In this document: one piece after another, positions 18,227 through 27,202 of the stretch
How positions within the stretch are numbered: the first letter of the stretch is position 1
Layout: the number at the start of each line of letters is the position of its first letter
Source: Pseudomonas chlororaphis
GTDB lineage: Bacteria > Pseudomonadota > Gammaproteobacteria > Pseudomonadales > Pseudomonadaceae
Length of the DNA: 64,000 nt
NCBI RefSeq assembly: GCF_001921865.1
Contig: NZ_MSCT01000002.1
Location: 1-64,000, forward strand
Direction of reading: 5' to 3'
Made by a program: the position numbers and the translations under genes
Notes under the pieces: model-generated
The model's input: only the letters and a program-made list of their open reading frames with translations
Database searches by the model: none
Told to the model about the DNA's origin: nothing

Positions 18227-19735
18227 ATGAATAAATCAGCAGGCGTACTGTTAGGAATCGTCGTCGCGGTAGGCGCTATCAGTGCCGGCGGCGCCTGGTA
18301 TACCGGGACCAAGCTGGAGGGTGTGCTGCAAACCTCCATCGCCGACGCCAACAAGGAGCTGCAGGCGGCCATGGTCGGTTCCAACGGTACCGCCAGCCTG
18401 GAGCTGGTGTCGCTGCAGCGCAATCTGTTCAGCAGCACCGCGCGCTATCGCCTCAAGGGCCAGGGCGAAATGTTCGGTGGCGACGCCGAGGGCGTCGAGT
18501 TGGTGTTCGTCGACCATATAGAACACGGCCCGCTGCCGTTCTCGCGGCTGCTGACGCTGAAATGGCTGCCGGTCATGGCCACCAGTCACTACGAGCTGGA
18601 AAAGAACGCCCTGACCGAAAAATGGTTCGCCGCCACCAAGGACGCCTCGCCACTCAAGGGCGTGGTCAACCTGGGCTACGACCGCTCCGCCACCGGCACC
18701 CTGGAATTGCTGCCGCTGGAAACCGCCCTGGACGACAAGTCGACCCTCAAGTTCTCCGGCCTGGCCCTGAACGTTTCGACCAGTGCCCAAGCGCAGAAGG
18801 TCAAGGCCGAAGGCTATATGGACAGCCTCAAGCTCAACAGCGTCGCCGAAGACCAGACGCCGGTGCAGATCGAGCTCAACGGCCTGACCCTGGCCAGCAA
18901 CCTGACCAAGAGCAGCTACGGCTTCTACGTCGGCGACAACACCCTGGAACTGAGCACCACCAAGGCCACCTTCGGCGAGAAACAGTCGGTGCTCAGCTTC
19001 AAGGACTCGGAGGTCAAGAGTTCGACCGACGAGACCGGCGCCCACCTGGCCGGCCGTGCCGACTACAAGGTTGGCGAAGTGGCCCTCAACGGCAAGGCGG
19101 TCGGTTCGGCGCAAATGGCCTGGAGCATGAAGAACCTCGACATCGCCTCCGGCATGTCGCTGATGCAGGTCTACCAGAACAAGCTGCAACCCTACGAAGA
19201 CGCGGTCGCCGCGGCCGATGCCGCCGGCGAGCCGGCCCCCGAGCTGAACCTGAGCGAGGCCGAACAGGCCCAGGTCAAGGCCGACCTGGAAAAACTGCTG
19301 GCCGCCCAGCCGCATATCGCCCTGGAAAACCTCTCGTTCAAGACCAGCAACGGCGAAAGCCGCCTGAGCCTGGTGGTGGACCTGAACAAACCGCAGTCCA
19401 TGGAGCTGCCGCCGGCCGAACTGGGCAAGCAACTGCTCACCCAGCTGGACCTGAACCTGCTGCTGTCCAAGCCGATGATCGCCGACGTGGCCTCGCTGCA
19501 GGCGCAGCTGGACGGCGTGAGCGACGCCAAGGCCATCGCCGACCAGGGCAGCATGGCCGCCGAGATGGTCAGCGGCATGGCATTGGGCACTCAGTTGGCC
19601 AAGCTGGAAGGCAGCGACATCGTCTCCAAGGTGCGTTATGCCAACAACGAAGTGGACTTCAACGGGCAGAAAATGACGCCTGAGCAGTTCCTCGGTTTTG
19701 TCATGGGCAAACTGGGGGCTGTTACCGTCCAGTAA
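18227..19735 (+). CDS. YdgA-like DUF945 family protein
   Basis: 502 residues with an N-terminal membrane/signal segment (about 5-24) and GGAWYTGTKLEG, the usual DUF945/YdgA start. The long remainder is beta-rich and periplasmic, containing DHIEHGPLPFSRL, a family hallmark. The length agrees with E. coli YdgA. The function is not established; the fold recalls AsmA-like envelope proteins. The gene ends at a clear hairpin terminator and is independent of the pga operon. Confidence 0.88.
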   Translation: MNKSAGVLLGIVVAVGAISAGGAWYTGTKLEGVLQTSIADANKELQAAMVGSNGTASLELVSLQRNLFSSTARYRLKGQGEMFGGDAEGVELVFVDHIEHGPLPFSRLLTLKWLPVMATSHYELEKNALTEKWFAATKDASPLKGVVNLGYDRSATGTLELLPLETALDDKSTLKFSGLALNVSTSAQAQKVKAEGYMDSLKLNSVAEDQTPVQIELNGLTLASNLTKSSYGFYVGDNTLELSTTKATFGEKQSVLSFKDSEVKSSTDETGAHLAGRADYKVGEVALNGKAVGSAQMAWSMKNLDIASGMSLMQVYQNKLQPYEDAVAAADAAGEPAPELNLSEAEQAQVKADLEKLLAAQPHIALENLSFKTSNGESRLSLVVDLNKPQSMELPPAELGKQLLTQLDLNLLLSKPMIADVASLQAQLDGVSDAKAIADQGSMAAEMVSGMALGTQLAKLEGSDIVSKVRYANNEVDFNGQKMTPEQFLGFVMGKLGAVTVQ

Positions 19736-20049
19736 GTCGCAAAAGCCCCTGACAGGGGGTTTCAATCCAGAACGCCCGGCCTCCGTCACCACGGATTTGC
19801 CGGGCGTTTTTTTGCCTGGAATCGGCGTGAGAATACCGGCCAAGAGCCACTGCGAACATCGCTACAGGCCACGCCAGCCGTGGCCTGGCCCAAAGAAACG
19901 AATCTGAATAAATATTGCATTTCGGCCTCTGCATCGGCCTTGCATGGAAGACTCCGCCCCAATCTGGCCGAGTCATCTGATTCGGCTTCCTGGCACGTAT
20001 CGGGCGGGGTACTCAAGACCCCGGCCAGCCTTGTAAGGATGCTGAATCA
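19736..20049. other. 314-bp region between the DUF945 gene and pgaA
   Basis: It contains a terminator at 19771-19813 and then about 230 bp leading to pgaA, including an A+T-rich stretch (AATAAATATTGCATTTC near 19906). The pga promoter probably lies there. No gene is seen. Confidence 0.5.
19771..19813 (+). terminator. Rho-independent terminator after the DUF945 gene
   Basis: AACGCCCGGC (19771-19780) pairs perfectly with GCCGGGCGTT (19799-19808) and is followed by a run of seven T. Confidence 0.9.
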
Positions 20050-22527
20050 ATGCCGTCCATTGTTCGTCCCGCTCGCCGCTGTGGTTTGCGACCCCTGTTC
20101 CGCCTGGCGTTATGCAGCCAGTTGCTGTGGCCGACGTTGGCCCTCGCCGACCTGGCGTACGACCGGCTGATTCTCGACGCCCGCGCCGGCAGCTATGCGC
20201 CGGCCCTGACTCACCTGCGCCAGGTGCCGGGCGACCGCCTGACCGCCGGGCTGGTCAGCGATCACCTGCAGATCGCCAGTTGGGCCGGCCTCGATAGCGA
20301 AGTGGTCAAGGTCTATGAAACCCAGGCCCGCGGCCGGGTGTTGCCGATCCAGGCCCTGACGGCCACGGCCCGCGCCTATCGCAATCTGCAGCGCTGGGAT
20401 TCGGCGATCCAGGTGTACCGCCTGGCCCTCGAGCGCGACCCGCGCAACGCCGACCTGCAACTGGGCCTGGCCCTGACCCAGGCCGACGCCGGCAAGCCCG
20501 AGGAAGCCGTGCGCCGAGCCCGCGAGTTGGTGGCGGCCAAGCCCGACGACGCTACCCGGCGCCTGGCCCTGGGCTATGCCCTGAGCCGCGCCGGTTCGCC
20601 CTATGACGCTTTGTTCGAGTTCGACCAGGCGTTCATCCGCGCCGGCAGCAAGCCGGAAGTCGCCCGCGAATACGTGTATGCCCTGCAACGGGCGCGCTTG
20701 CCGGAGCCGGCCCTGCGTCTGGCCCGCCAGCGTCCGGGGCTGATCGATCCGGTGGTCGAGCGCCGCCTGCAAGGCGACCTGGCCGCCGAGCGCGTGCGCC
20801 TGGCCGAGCTGGCGACCCGCAGCGAGAAAGAGCGCTATGTCATCGCCGACCGTGCCCTGGCCGACTACGACCAGTTGCTCGCCACCTGGACCCCGGACCC
20901 GGCCGCCAAGGACGACGTGACCCGCTGGCGCATCGACCGCATGGGCGCGCTCAAGGCCCGGGCGCGCACCGCCGAGGCGATCGACGAATACCGCAAGCTC
21001 ACCGCCCAAGGGGTGCCCATTCCGACCTATGCCTTGCGCTGGGTGGCCGCCTCCTACCTGGACCAGCGCCAGCCGGAGATCGCCAGCGACCTCTATCGCC
21101 AGGTGCTCAAGGCGCCGGACGCCGATGTCGGCGATCGCGTCGAAGACAGCACTGCGCTGTATTACGCCCTGCTGGAAAGCGACCGCCCGGCCGAGGCGCA
21201 ACAGGTGGCCGATGACCTGGCGAAAAGCCAGAAACCGCGGGTCGAGCTCAAGGGGCTGCCGGTGGGCAACCCCAACGACGAATGGATGGACGCCCAGCAG
21301 CTCGCCGCGCAGTCCGGCACCTACAGCGCCGACCTGCCGGGCAGCGAGCAGCGCCTGGCCAGCCTGGTCGACCAGGCGCCGGGCAACCTCGGCCTGCGCG
21401 TGGCCCAGGCCAACCTGTACCAGGCCCGGGACTGGCCGCGCCGCGCCGAGGGCCTGCTCAAGGAAACCGAAAGCATGGCGCCGCGCGATGTCGGCCTGGA
21501 GGTCGCCCAGGGCCACACCGCCCAGGACCTGCAGGAATGGCGGCAGCTCGACGCGCTGACCGACGACGTGGTGGCGCGTTACCCCGACAACCGCCAGGTG
21601 CAGCGCCTGGCCCGCCAGCGCGAAGTGCACGACATGGCCGAGTTGCGTGTCGAGACCTATGGCGGCAAGAGCTACGGCGGCGGCAACAACGGTGCCGGCG
21701 CGGTCTCCGGCAGCAAGGATTTCGGGATCGAGACGGTGCTCTACAGCCCACCGATCGATGAAGACTGGCGCCTGTTCGGTGGCCTCGGCTATGCCACCGG
21801 CGACTTCCAGGAAGGCACCGGGCACCACCGCTGGCAGCGAGTCGGCGTGGAGCGCCGGACCCGCGACATGACCCTGGAGGCGGAAGTCTCCAACCACTCC
21901 TACGGGTTTGCCGACAAGCAGGGCGCGCGGCTGTCCCTGGCGCGCGATATCGACGACCACTGGCAGTACGGCGGCAGCCTGGAGTACCTGTCGGCCAACA
22001 CGCCGTTGCGGGCGCTCAACAGCAACATCTACGCCAATGGCGGCAGCGCCTTCCTGCGCTGGCGCGCCAACGAAAGCCGCGAATGGCGGCTGGCCCTGAG
22101 CCCGTCGCACTTCAGCGACGGCAACAACCGTTTCGAAGCGCTGCTCACCGGTCGCGAGGGCGTCTATGCCACGCCCCATGTGCAGGTCGACCTGGGCCTG
22201 GAAGTCGGCGCCAGCAGCAATACCAAGGACGACACGCCGTACTTCAACCCCAAGTCGGACTTCACGGTCCTGCCGACGGTGAACGTCAACCACGTGCTCT
22301 ATCGGCGCTACGAAACCTCCTGGAGCCAGCAGTTCCAGGCGGGTGCCGGTACCTACAGCCAGCGCGACTACTCCACCGGGGCCATCGGCCTGCTCAGCTA
22401 CGGCCAGCGCGTGACCTGGAACGACGTATTCGAGGCCGGCGCCGTCCTGAGCGTGCTCAACCGGCCTTACGACGGCGATCGGGAAACCGATCTGCGCCTG
22501 GTCCTCGACCTCACCTATCGCTTCTAG
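20050..22527 (+). CDS. pgaA: PgaA, outer-membrane porin for poly-N-acetylglucosamine export
   Basis: 825 residues. After the signal region (ending about ALADL) comes a TPR superhelix (about 35-520) that binds the polymer in the periplasm. A C-terminal 16-strand beta-barrel follows (about 530-825), ending in LDLTYRF, a classic outer-membrane terminal strand. The barrel starts near VETYGGKSYGGG and contains GGLGYATGDFQEG. It exports partially deacetylated poly-beta-1,6-GlcNAc (PNAG). It is the first gene of pgaABCD; pgaB follows 12 bp later. Confidence 0.95.
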   Translation: MPSIVRPARRCGLRPLFRLALCSQLLWPTLALADLAYDRLILDARAGSYAPALTHLRQVPGDRLTAGLVSDHLQIASWAGLDSEVVKVYETQARGRVLPIQALTATARAYRNLQRWDSAIQVYRLALERDPRNADLQLGLALTQADAGKPEEAVRRARELVAAKPDDATRRLALGYALSRAGSPYDALFEFDQAFIRAGSKPEVAREYVYALQRARLPEPALRLARQRPGLIDPVVERRLQGDLAAERVRLAELATRSEKERYVIADRALADYDQLLATWTPDPAAKDDVTRWRIDRMGALKARARTAEAIDEYRKLTAQGVPIPTYALRWVAASYLDQRQPEIASDLYRQVLKAPDADVGDRVEDSTALYYALLESDRPAEAQQVADDLAKSQKPRVELKGLPVGNPNDEWMDAQQLAAQSGTYSADLPGSEQRLASLVDQAPGNLGLRVAQANLYQARDWPRRAEGLLKETESMAPRDVGLEVAQGHTAQDLQEWRQLDALTDDVVARYPDNRQVQRLARQREVHDMAELRVETYGGKSYGGGNNGAGAVSGSKDFGIETVLYSPPIDEDWRLFGGLGYATGDFQEGTGHHRWQRVGVERRTRDMTLEAEVSNHSYGFADKQGARLSLARDIDDHWQYGGSLEYLSANTPLRALNSNIYANGGSAFLRWRANESREWRLALSPSHFSDGNNRFEALLTGREGVYATPHVQVDLGLEVGASSNTKDDTPYFNPKSDFTVLPTVNVNHVLYRRYETSWSQQFQAGAGTYSQRDYSTGAIGLLSYGQRVTWNDVFEAGAVLSVLNRPYDGDRETDLRLVLDLTYRF

Positions 22528-22539
22528 AAGAGTTTGACG

Positions 22540-24537
22540 ATGCCTCCGATGACCCGTTGCCTTCTCCTGCTCGGCGCCCTGGTGCTCAGCGCCTGCGCCC
22601 AGCCCGCCGCGGAGTTCCTGGCGCCGGCGCAACGCCCTGTGCCCGCCAACGAAACCCCATGGCCGAAAAACCACGTGCTGGGCATTGCCTACCACGACGT
22701 CGAAGACCGCGACCCCGACCAGGCGGTGGTGGCCGTGCGCACCGAACGCATGATCGAGCAGTTGGCCTGGCTGCGCGAAAACGGCTACCAGCCGGTCACC
22801 GTGGACCAGATCATGGCCGCGCGCAAAGGTGGCCCCGAGCTGCCGGCCAAGGCCGTATTGCTGAGTTTCGACGACGGTTACGCCAGCTTCTACACCCGCG
22901 TGCTGCCGGTGCTGCGCAGCTACAACTGGCATGCCCTGCTGGCGCCGGTGGGGGTGTGGGTCGATACCCCGCTGAACCAGCCGGTGGACTTCGCCGGCAC
23001 CCCGCGCCAGCGCTCGGACTTCCTGACCTGGGACCAGGTCCGCGATATTTCCCGTTCAGGCCTGGTGGAAATCGCCGCCCACACCGACGCCAACCACAAG
23101 GGCGTGCTGGCCAATCCCCAGGGCAACCTGCAACCGGCCGCCGCCACCCGGCTCTACAACGCCAGCACCGGGCGCTATGAAAGCGAGGCCGAGTTCGAGG
23201 CCCGCCTGCGCAGCGATGTGGCGGCGATCTCGAAAAAGATCCGCGCCGCCACCGGCTACAACCCGCGCGTGTGGGTCTGGCCGTACGGCGCCGCCGACGG
23301 CACGGCGCTGAAGGTGGTGGGCGAGCAGGGCTACGACATGGCCCTGACCCTCGACGACGGCCTCGATACCCTCGACAACCTGATGAGCAGCCCGCGCTTT
23401 CTGGTGTCTTCGGACCCGGACGGCATCCACTTCTCCAACAGCATCGTCGGCGTGGAAGCCACTAACCCGATGCGCGTGGCCCATGTCGACCTGGACAACG
23501 TCTACGACCCGGACCCGCAGCAGCAGGAAATCAACCTCGGCAAGCTGGTCCAGCGCATGTCGGACCTGGGGGTCAACACGGTCTTCCTGCAAGCCTTCGC
23601 CGACCCCAAGGGCGATGGCCTGGTGCATTCGCTGTACTTCGCCAACCGCCACCTGCCGGTGCGCGCCGATATCTTCGATCGCGTCGCCTGGCAGTTGCGT
23701 ACCCGGGCCAACGTCAAGGTGTTCGCCTGGATGCCGGTGCTCAGTTTCGCCCTCGACCCGAGCCTGCCACGGGTGACTCGCTGGGATCCGGAAACCGGCC
23801 AGGTCGCGGTCGACCCGGACCAGTACCGGCGCCTGTCGCCGTTCGACCCCAAGGTGCGGCGCATCATCGGCGAGATCTACGAAGACGTGGCACGCCTGAC
23901 CTCGGTGGACGGCATCCTCTACCACGACGACGCGGTGCTCTCGGACTTCGAAGACGCCAGCCCCGAGGCGCTGCGCACCTATGCCGCCAACGGCCTGCCC
24001 GGCTCGATCGAGGCCTTGCGCGCCGACCCGCAGACCCTGCAACGCTGGACCCGCTTCAAGAGCCGCTACCTGATCGACTTCACCCACGAGCTGACCGCCA
24101 AGGTCAAGGCGATCCGCGGGCCGCAGGTACAGACCGCGCGCAACCTGTTCGCCGAGCCGATGCTCAACCCGCCGAGCGAAGCCTGGTTCGCGCAGAACCT
24201 CGACGACTTCCTCGCCAACTACGACTGGACCGCGCCGATGGCCATGCCGTTGATGGAAGGGCAGCAGCGCAAGGCGTCCGGCGCCTGGCTGGAGCAACTG
24301 GTGGCCACGGTCAAGGCACGCCCCGGCGCGCTGAACCGCACCGTCTTCGAATTGCAGGCCCGGGACTGGGCGCAAAAACCGGCGCGCGATATCGACGCCG
24401 CGCAAATGGCCGACTGGATGGGCCGGCTCAAGCGCCAGGGCGCGACCAGCTTCGGTTACTACCCGGACAACTTTCTCGAGAACTCGCCGGACTTGAAGAC
24501 CATCCGTCCCGCGCTCTCCACCAAGTGGAATCCTTGA
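22540..24537 (+). CDS. pgaB: PgaB, poly-beta-1,6-GlcNAc N-deacetylase lipoprotein
   Basis: 665 residues from ATG 22540; a TTG two codons earlier is possible. Lipobox LSAC (Cys19). The polysaccharide-deacetylase domain (about 45-270) shows AYHDVEDRD, the catalytic SFDDGY pair and the metal-binding HTD near residue 182. The C-terminal glycoside-hydrolase-like domain (about 300-620) contains YHDDAVLSD and MAMPLMEG. It deacetylates part of the PNAG chain before export through PgaA. Confidence 0.95.
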   Translation: MPPMTRCLLLLGALVLSACAQPAAEFLAPAQRPVPANETPWPKNHVLGIAYHDVEDRDPDQAVVAVRTERMIEQLAWLRENGYQPVTVDQIMAARKGGPELPAKAVLLSFDDGYASFYTRVLPVLRSYNWHALLAPVGVWVDTPLNQPVDFAGTPRQRSDFLTWDQVRDISRSGLVEIAAHTDANHKGVLANPQGNLQPAAATRLYNASTGRYESEAEFEARLRSDVAAISKKIRAATGYNPRVWVWPYGAADGTALKVVGEQGYDMALTLDDGLDTLDNLMSSPRFLVSSDPDGIHFSNSIVGVEATNPMRVAHVDLDNVYDPDPQQQEINLGKLVQRMSDLGVNTVFLQAFADPKGDGLVHSLYFANRHLPVRADIFDRVAWQLRTRANVKVFAWMPVLSFALDPSLPRVTRWDPETGQVAVDPDQYRRLSPFDPKVRRIIGEIYEDVARLTSVDGILYHDDAVLSDFEDASPEALRTYAANGLPGSIEALRADPQTLQRWTRFKSRYLIDFTHELTAKVKAIRGPQVQTARNLFAEPMLNPPSEAWFAQNLDDFLANYDWTAPMAMPLMEGQQRKASGAWLEQLVATVKARPGALNRTVFELQARDWAQKPARDIDAAQMADWMGRLKRQGATSFGYYPDNFLENSPDLKTIRPALSTKWNP

Positions 24538-24540
24538 ATC

Positions 24541-25890
24541 ATGTTGGATCGACTCTTAGCCCTGTTCGTCCTGGCGCTGGTCCTCGGGGTGCCCCTGGGC
24601 CTGATCTTCCTGGTGACCGGCCAGTTCCTGATGGACTTCGTGTTCTTCTACCCGCTGTTCATGTCCGGCCTGTGGATCGCCGGCGGCCTGTACTTCTGGC
24701 TGCACTGGGAGCGCCACTGGCCGTGGAAGGACGACACCCTGCCGCCGGCGCTGGAAGGCGAGCCGCTGATCAGCATCCTCATCCCTTGCTACAACGAGGG
24801 CGATAACGCGGCCGACACCATCCACGCGGCGCTGGGCCAGCACTACCCGAACATCGAAGTCATCGCGATCAACGACGGCTCCAAGGACAACACCGCCCAG
24901 GTGCTGGACGCCCTGGCGCTGGAAGACTCGCGGCTGCGGGTGGTGCACCTGGCGGAGAACCAGGGCAAGGCGGTGGCCCTGCGCATGGGCGCCGTGGCGG
25001 CGCGCAGCGAGTACCTGGTGTGCATCGACGGCGACGCGCTGCTGGCGCCGAACACCGCGGCCTACCTGGTGGCGCCGCTGCTGGAGAATTCGCGCCTGGG
25101 GGCGGTGACCGGCAACCCGCGGATCCGCACGCGCTCGACTTTGGTGGGCCGGGTCCAGGTCGGCGAGTTCTCCTCGATCATCGGCCTGATCAAGCGTACC
25201 CAGCGGGTGTTCGGGCGGATCTTCACGGTCTCCGGGGTGATTGTCGCGTTCCGTCGCTCGGCCCTGCACCGGGTTGGCTACTGGAGCCCGGACATGATCA
25301 CCGAAGACATCGACATCAGCTGGAAGCTGCAACTGGACCACTGGAGCATCTTCTACGAGCCGCGCGCGCTGTGCTGGATCCTCATGCCGGAAACCCTCGG
25401 CGGCCTGTGGAAGCAGCGCCTGCGCTGGGCCCAGGGCGGCGCCGAGGTGCTGTTCAAGAACATCCGCGGCATCTGGCAATGGCGCCACCGCTACCTGTGG
25501 CCGCTGCTGTTCGAGTACTGCCTGTCCACCGGCTGGGCCTTCACCTTCCTGCTGTCGGTGATCTTCTGGGGCCTGGGCAAGTTCATTGTCATGCCCGAGG
25601 CCATCGCCGTGGACCGGCTGATGCCGCCGGCCTTTACCGGGCTGGTGCTGGCGATGGTCTGCCTGCTGCAGTTCGCGGTCAGCATCCTGATCGACCGCCG
25701 CTACGAGAAGGGCTTGGGCAAGACCATGTTCTGGGTGGTCTGGTACCCGTTGGTGTTCTGGTTCGTGAGCCTGTTCACCACCCTGGTCAGTTTCCCCAAG
25801 GTGCTGTTCAGCCAGCACCAGCAACGTGCCCGCTGGGTCAGCCCGGACCGCGGCATCAAACCTGTGGATGATGAAGAGGAGGCTCGCTGA
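24541..25890 (+). CDS. pgaC: PgaC, PNAG synthase glycosyltransferase
   Basis: 449 residues. An N-terminal membrane region (about 5-55) precedes a GT2 domain with [11 protein letters not shown], the DGD motif in [18 protein letters not shown] (catalytic Asp) and QRLRW. The C-terminal membrane helices cover about 315-425. It polymerises UDP-GlcNAc into beta-1,6-GlcNAc at the inner membrane. Its activity in E. coli depends on PgaD and c-di-GMP; the c-di-GMP enzymes in this window make similar control plausible. The stop overlaps pgaD by one base. Confidence 0.95.
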   Translation: MLDRLLALFVLALVLGVPLGLIFLVTGQFLMDFVFFYPLFMSGLWIAGGLYFWLHWERHWPWKDDTLPPALEGEPLISILIPCYNEGDNAADTIHAALGQHYPNIEVIAINDGSKDNTAQVLDALALEDSRLRVVHLAENQGKAVALRMGAVAARSEYLVCIDGDALLAPNTAAYLVAPLLENSRLGAVTGNPRIRTRSTLVGRVQVGEFSSIIGLIKRTQRVFGRIFTVSGVIVAFRRSALHRVGYWSPDMITEDIDISWKLQLDHWSIFYEPRALCWILMPETLGGLWKQRLRWAQGGAEVLFKNIRGIWQWRHRYLWPLLFEYCLSTGWAFTFLLSVIFWGLGKFIVMPEAIAVDRLMPPAFTGLVLAMVCLLQFAVSILIDRRYEKGLGKTMFWVVWYPLVFWFVSLFTTLVSFPKVLFSQHQQRARWVSPDRGIKPVDDEEEAR

Positions 25891-26366
25891 TGAGAATCAT
25901 CAGAACCCGTCAACGCCCATTCCTGGTGATCGTCGATGCGGCGTTCACCGTGCTGGCCTGGGCCGGCCTGCTGTACTTGCTGGCGCGCGGCCTGTGGCCG
26001 TTGATCGAAACCCACGACGGCCCGCGTATCGAAATCGGCATGCTCGAGGCGCTGGGCACCTTGCAGACCTACCTCTGGGTGGCCTTGCTCAATGCCGGCG
26101 TGCTGGTCCTGTGGGCGCGTTATCAGCAGCGCAAGAGCAAGAGTTTCGCCCGGCGCCGCCTGCCGTCGCCGGCGGTGGACGACCAGCGCCTGAGCGACAG
26201 CTTCAAGCTCAGCGCCGTCAACTTCTCGCGCATGCGCCAGCCCGGGGTCATGACGGTGCATAACGACGAGGAGGGCGGTATCCGCCACGTCACCAACGGT
26301 TTCCTGAGCCTGGGGGCCGAGCACTCGCTGCATCCGCCGCTGCTGTCCGAGCCGTTGGAGCGCTGA
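25890..26366 (+). CDS. pgaD: PgaD, small membrane partner of PgaC
   Basis: 158 residues with two membrane helices (about 12-34 and 50-75) and a basic cytosolic tail. This agrees with PgaD, which with PgaC forms the c-di-GMP-binding synthase. The start ATG shares one base with the pgaC stop (TGATG). Sequence conservation in this family is low, so the call rests largely on operon position and topology. Confidence 0.88.
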   Translation: MRIIRTRQRPFLVIVDAAFTVLAWAGLLYLLARGLWPLIETHDGPRIEIGMLEALGTLQTYLWVALLNAGVLVLWARYQQRKSKSFARRRLPSPAVDDQRLSDSFKLSAVNFSRMRQPGVMTVHNDEEGGIRHVTNGFLSLGAEHSLHPPLLSEPLER

Positions 26367-26400
26367 CCCGGCTGCCGGGACACATCCCGGTGATTGTGAA

Positions 26401-26435
26401 AAAAAGCCCTGGAACTGAAAAATCCGGGGCTTTTT
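26401..26435 (+). terminator. Terminator of the pga operon
   Basis: AAAAAGCCCTGGA pairs with TCCGGGGCTTTTT (one G-T wobble). The hairpin lies 35 bp after the pgaD stop. Confidence 0.88.
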
Positions 26436-26554
26436 CGTTTACAAGCGGCTTCGGCTCAAGCTCAATCAGCTCCGGTATCGCGCCCGCGCAACGCTGCGCC
26501 GCGCGGCTATAGTCTCCAGGCCCCGATGAACCCATTCGCAGAAGGTGCTCGCGT

Positions 26555-27115
26555 ATGACCCGTTTTGCCTCACTCACCACCTGGCTGGCCGCCGGCGCCG
26601 CCTTGCTGTGCCTGCAAGTGCCGGTTCAGGCCCAGGAGCGTTTCACCCTGAACGTGCCCGGTGTCTCGGACAACCGTCTGTTCACCCCGGCCAGCGCCAG
26701 CGACGCCAAGGGCTGCGGCGGGCGTAACCTGTCGCCGGCGCTGGCCTGGACCGCCGGCCCCGAAGGCACCCGCAGCTACGCCATCGTGATGCACGACCCG
26801 GACGGCGCCAAAGGCCAGGGCGTGGACCACTGGGTGCACTACGGGATCAAGGCCACGACCCGGCAGATCGCCGCGGGCGTGGGGGCCAAGGGCAACCTGG
26901 AAGGGCTGGGCGGCACCAACAGCAAAGGCACCACCACCTACGTCGGCCCTTGCCCGCCGGTGGGCGACAGCGCGCACCACTACATCATCCAGGTCTATGC
27001 CCTGGAGCTGGCGCCCGACGCCTTGCCGGCCGGCCTGACCCGCGCCCAGCTGCTGGAAAAGATCAACGGCCATGTGCTGCGCAACAGCAGCGTGGTACGG
27101 CGCTACCTGCGCTAG
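26555..27115 (+). CDS. YbhB/YbcL family Raf-kinase-inhibitor-like (PEBP) secreted protein
   Basis: 186 residues with a signal peptide (cleavage near VQAQE, residue ~26). The PEBP fold shows CGGRNLSPALAW, the ligand-pocket motif MHDPDG with DHWVHYGI, and GPCPPVGDSAHHYIIQVYAL. The bacterial proteins bind phosphate-like ligands, but their physiological role is unclear. It is a single gene between the pga terminator and the VWA operon. Confidence 0.88.
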   Translation: MTRFASLTTWLAAGAALLCLQVPVQAQERFTLNVPGVSDNRLFTPASASDAKGCGGRNLSPALAWTAGPEGTRSYAIVMHDPDGAKGQGVDHWVHYGIKATTRQIAAGVGAKGNLEGLGGTNSKGTTTYVGPCPPVGDSAHHYIIQVYALELAPDALPAGLTRAQLLEKINGHVLRNSSVVRRYLR

Positions 27116-27202
27116 AACAATATTTTTCGGGGCTTAACCCGAATCGCCGAGGGGCTTCGTCTGAAGGGGGGAATGGATCAATTTCCCCCGAGGTCAGCCC
27201 CC

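Noticed and set aside
20110-22932. A 940-codon antisense frame across pgaA
   Set aside because: It mirrors pgaA and the start of pgaB, has no domain signature and no start site.
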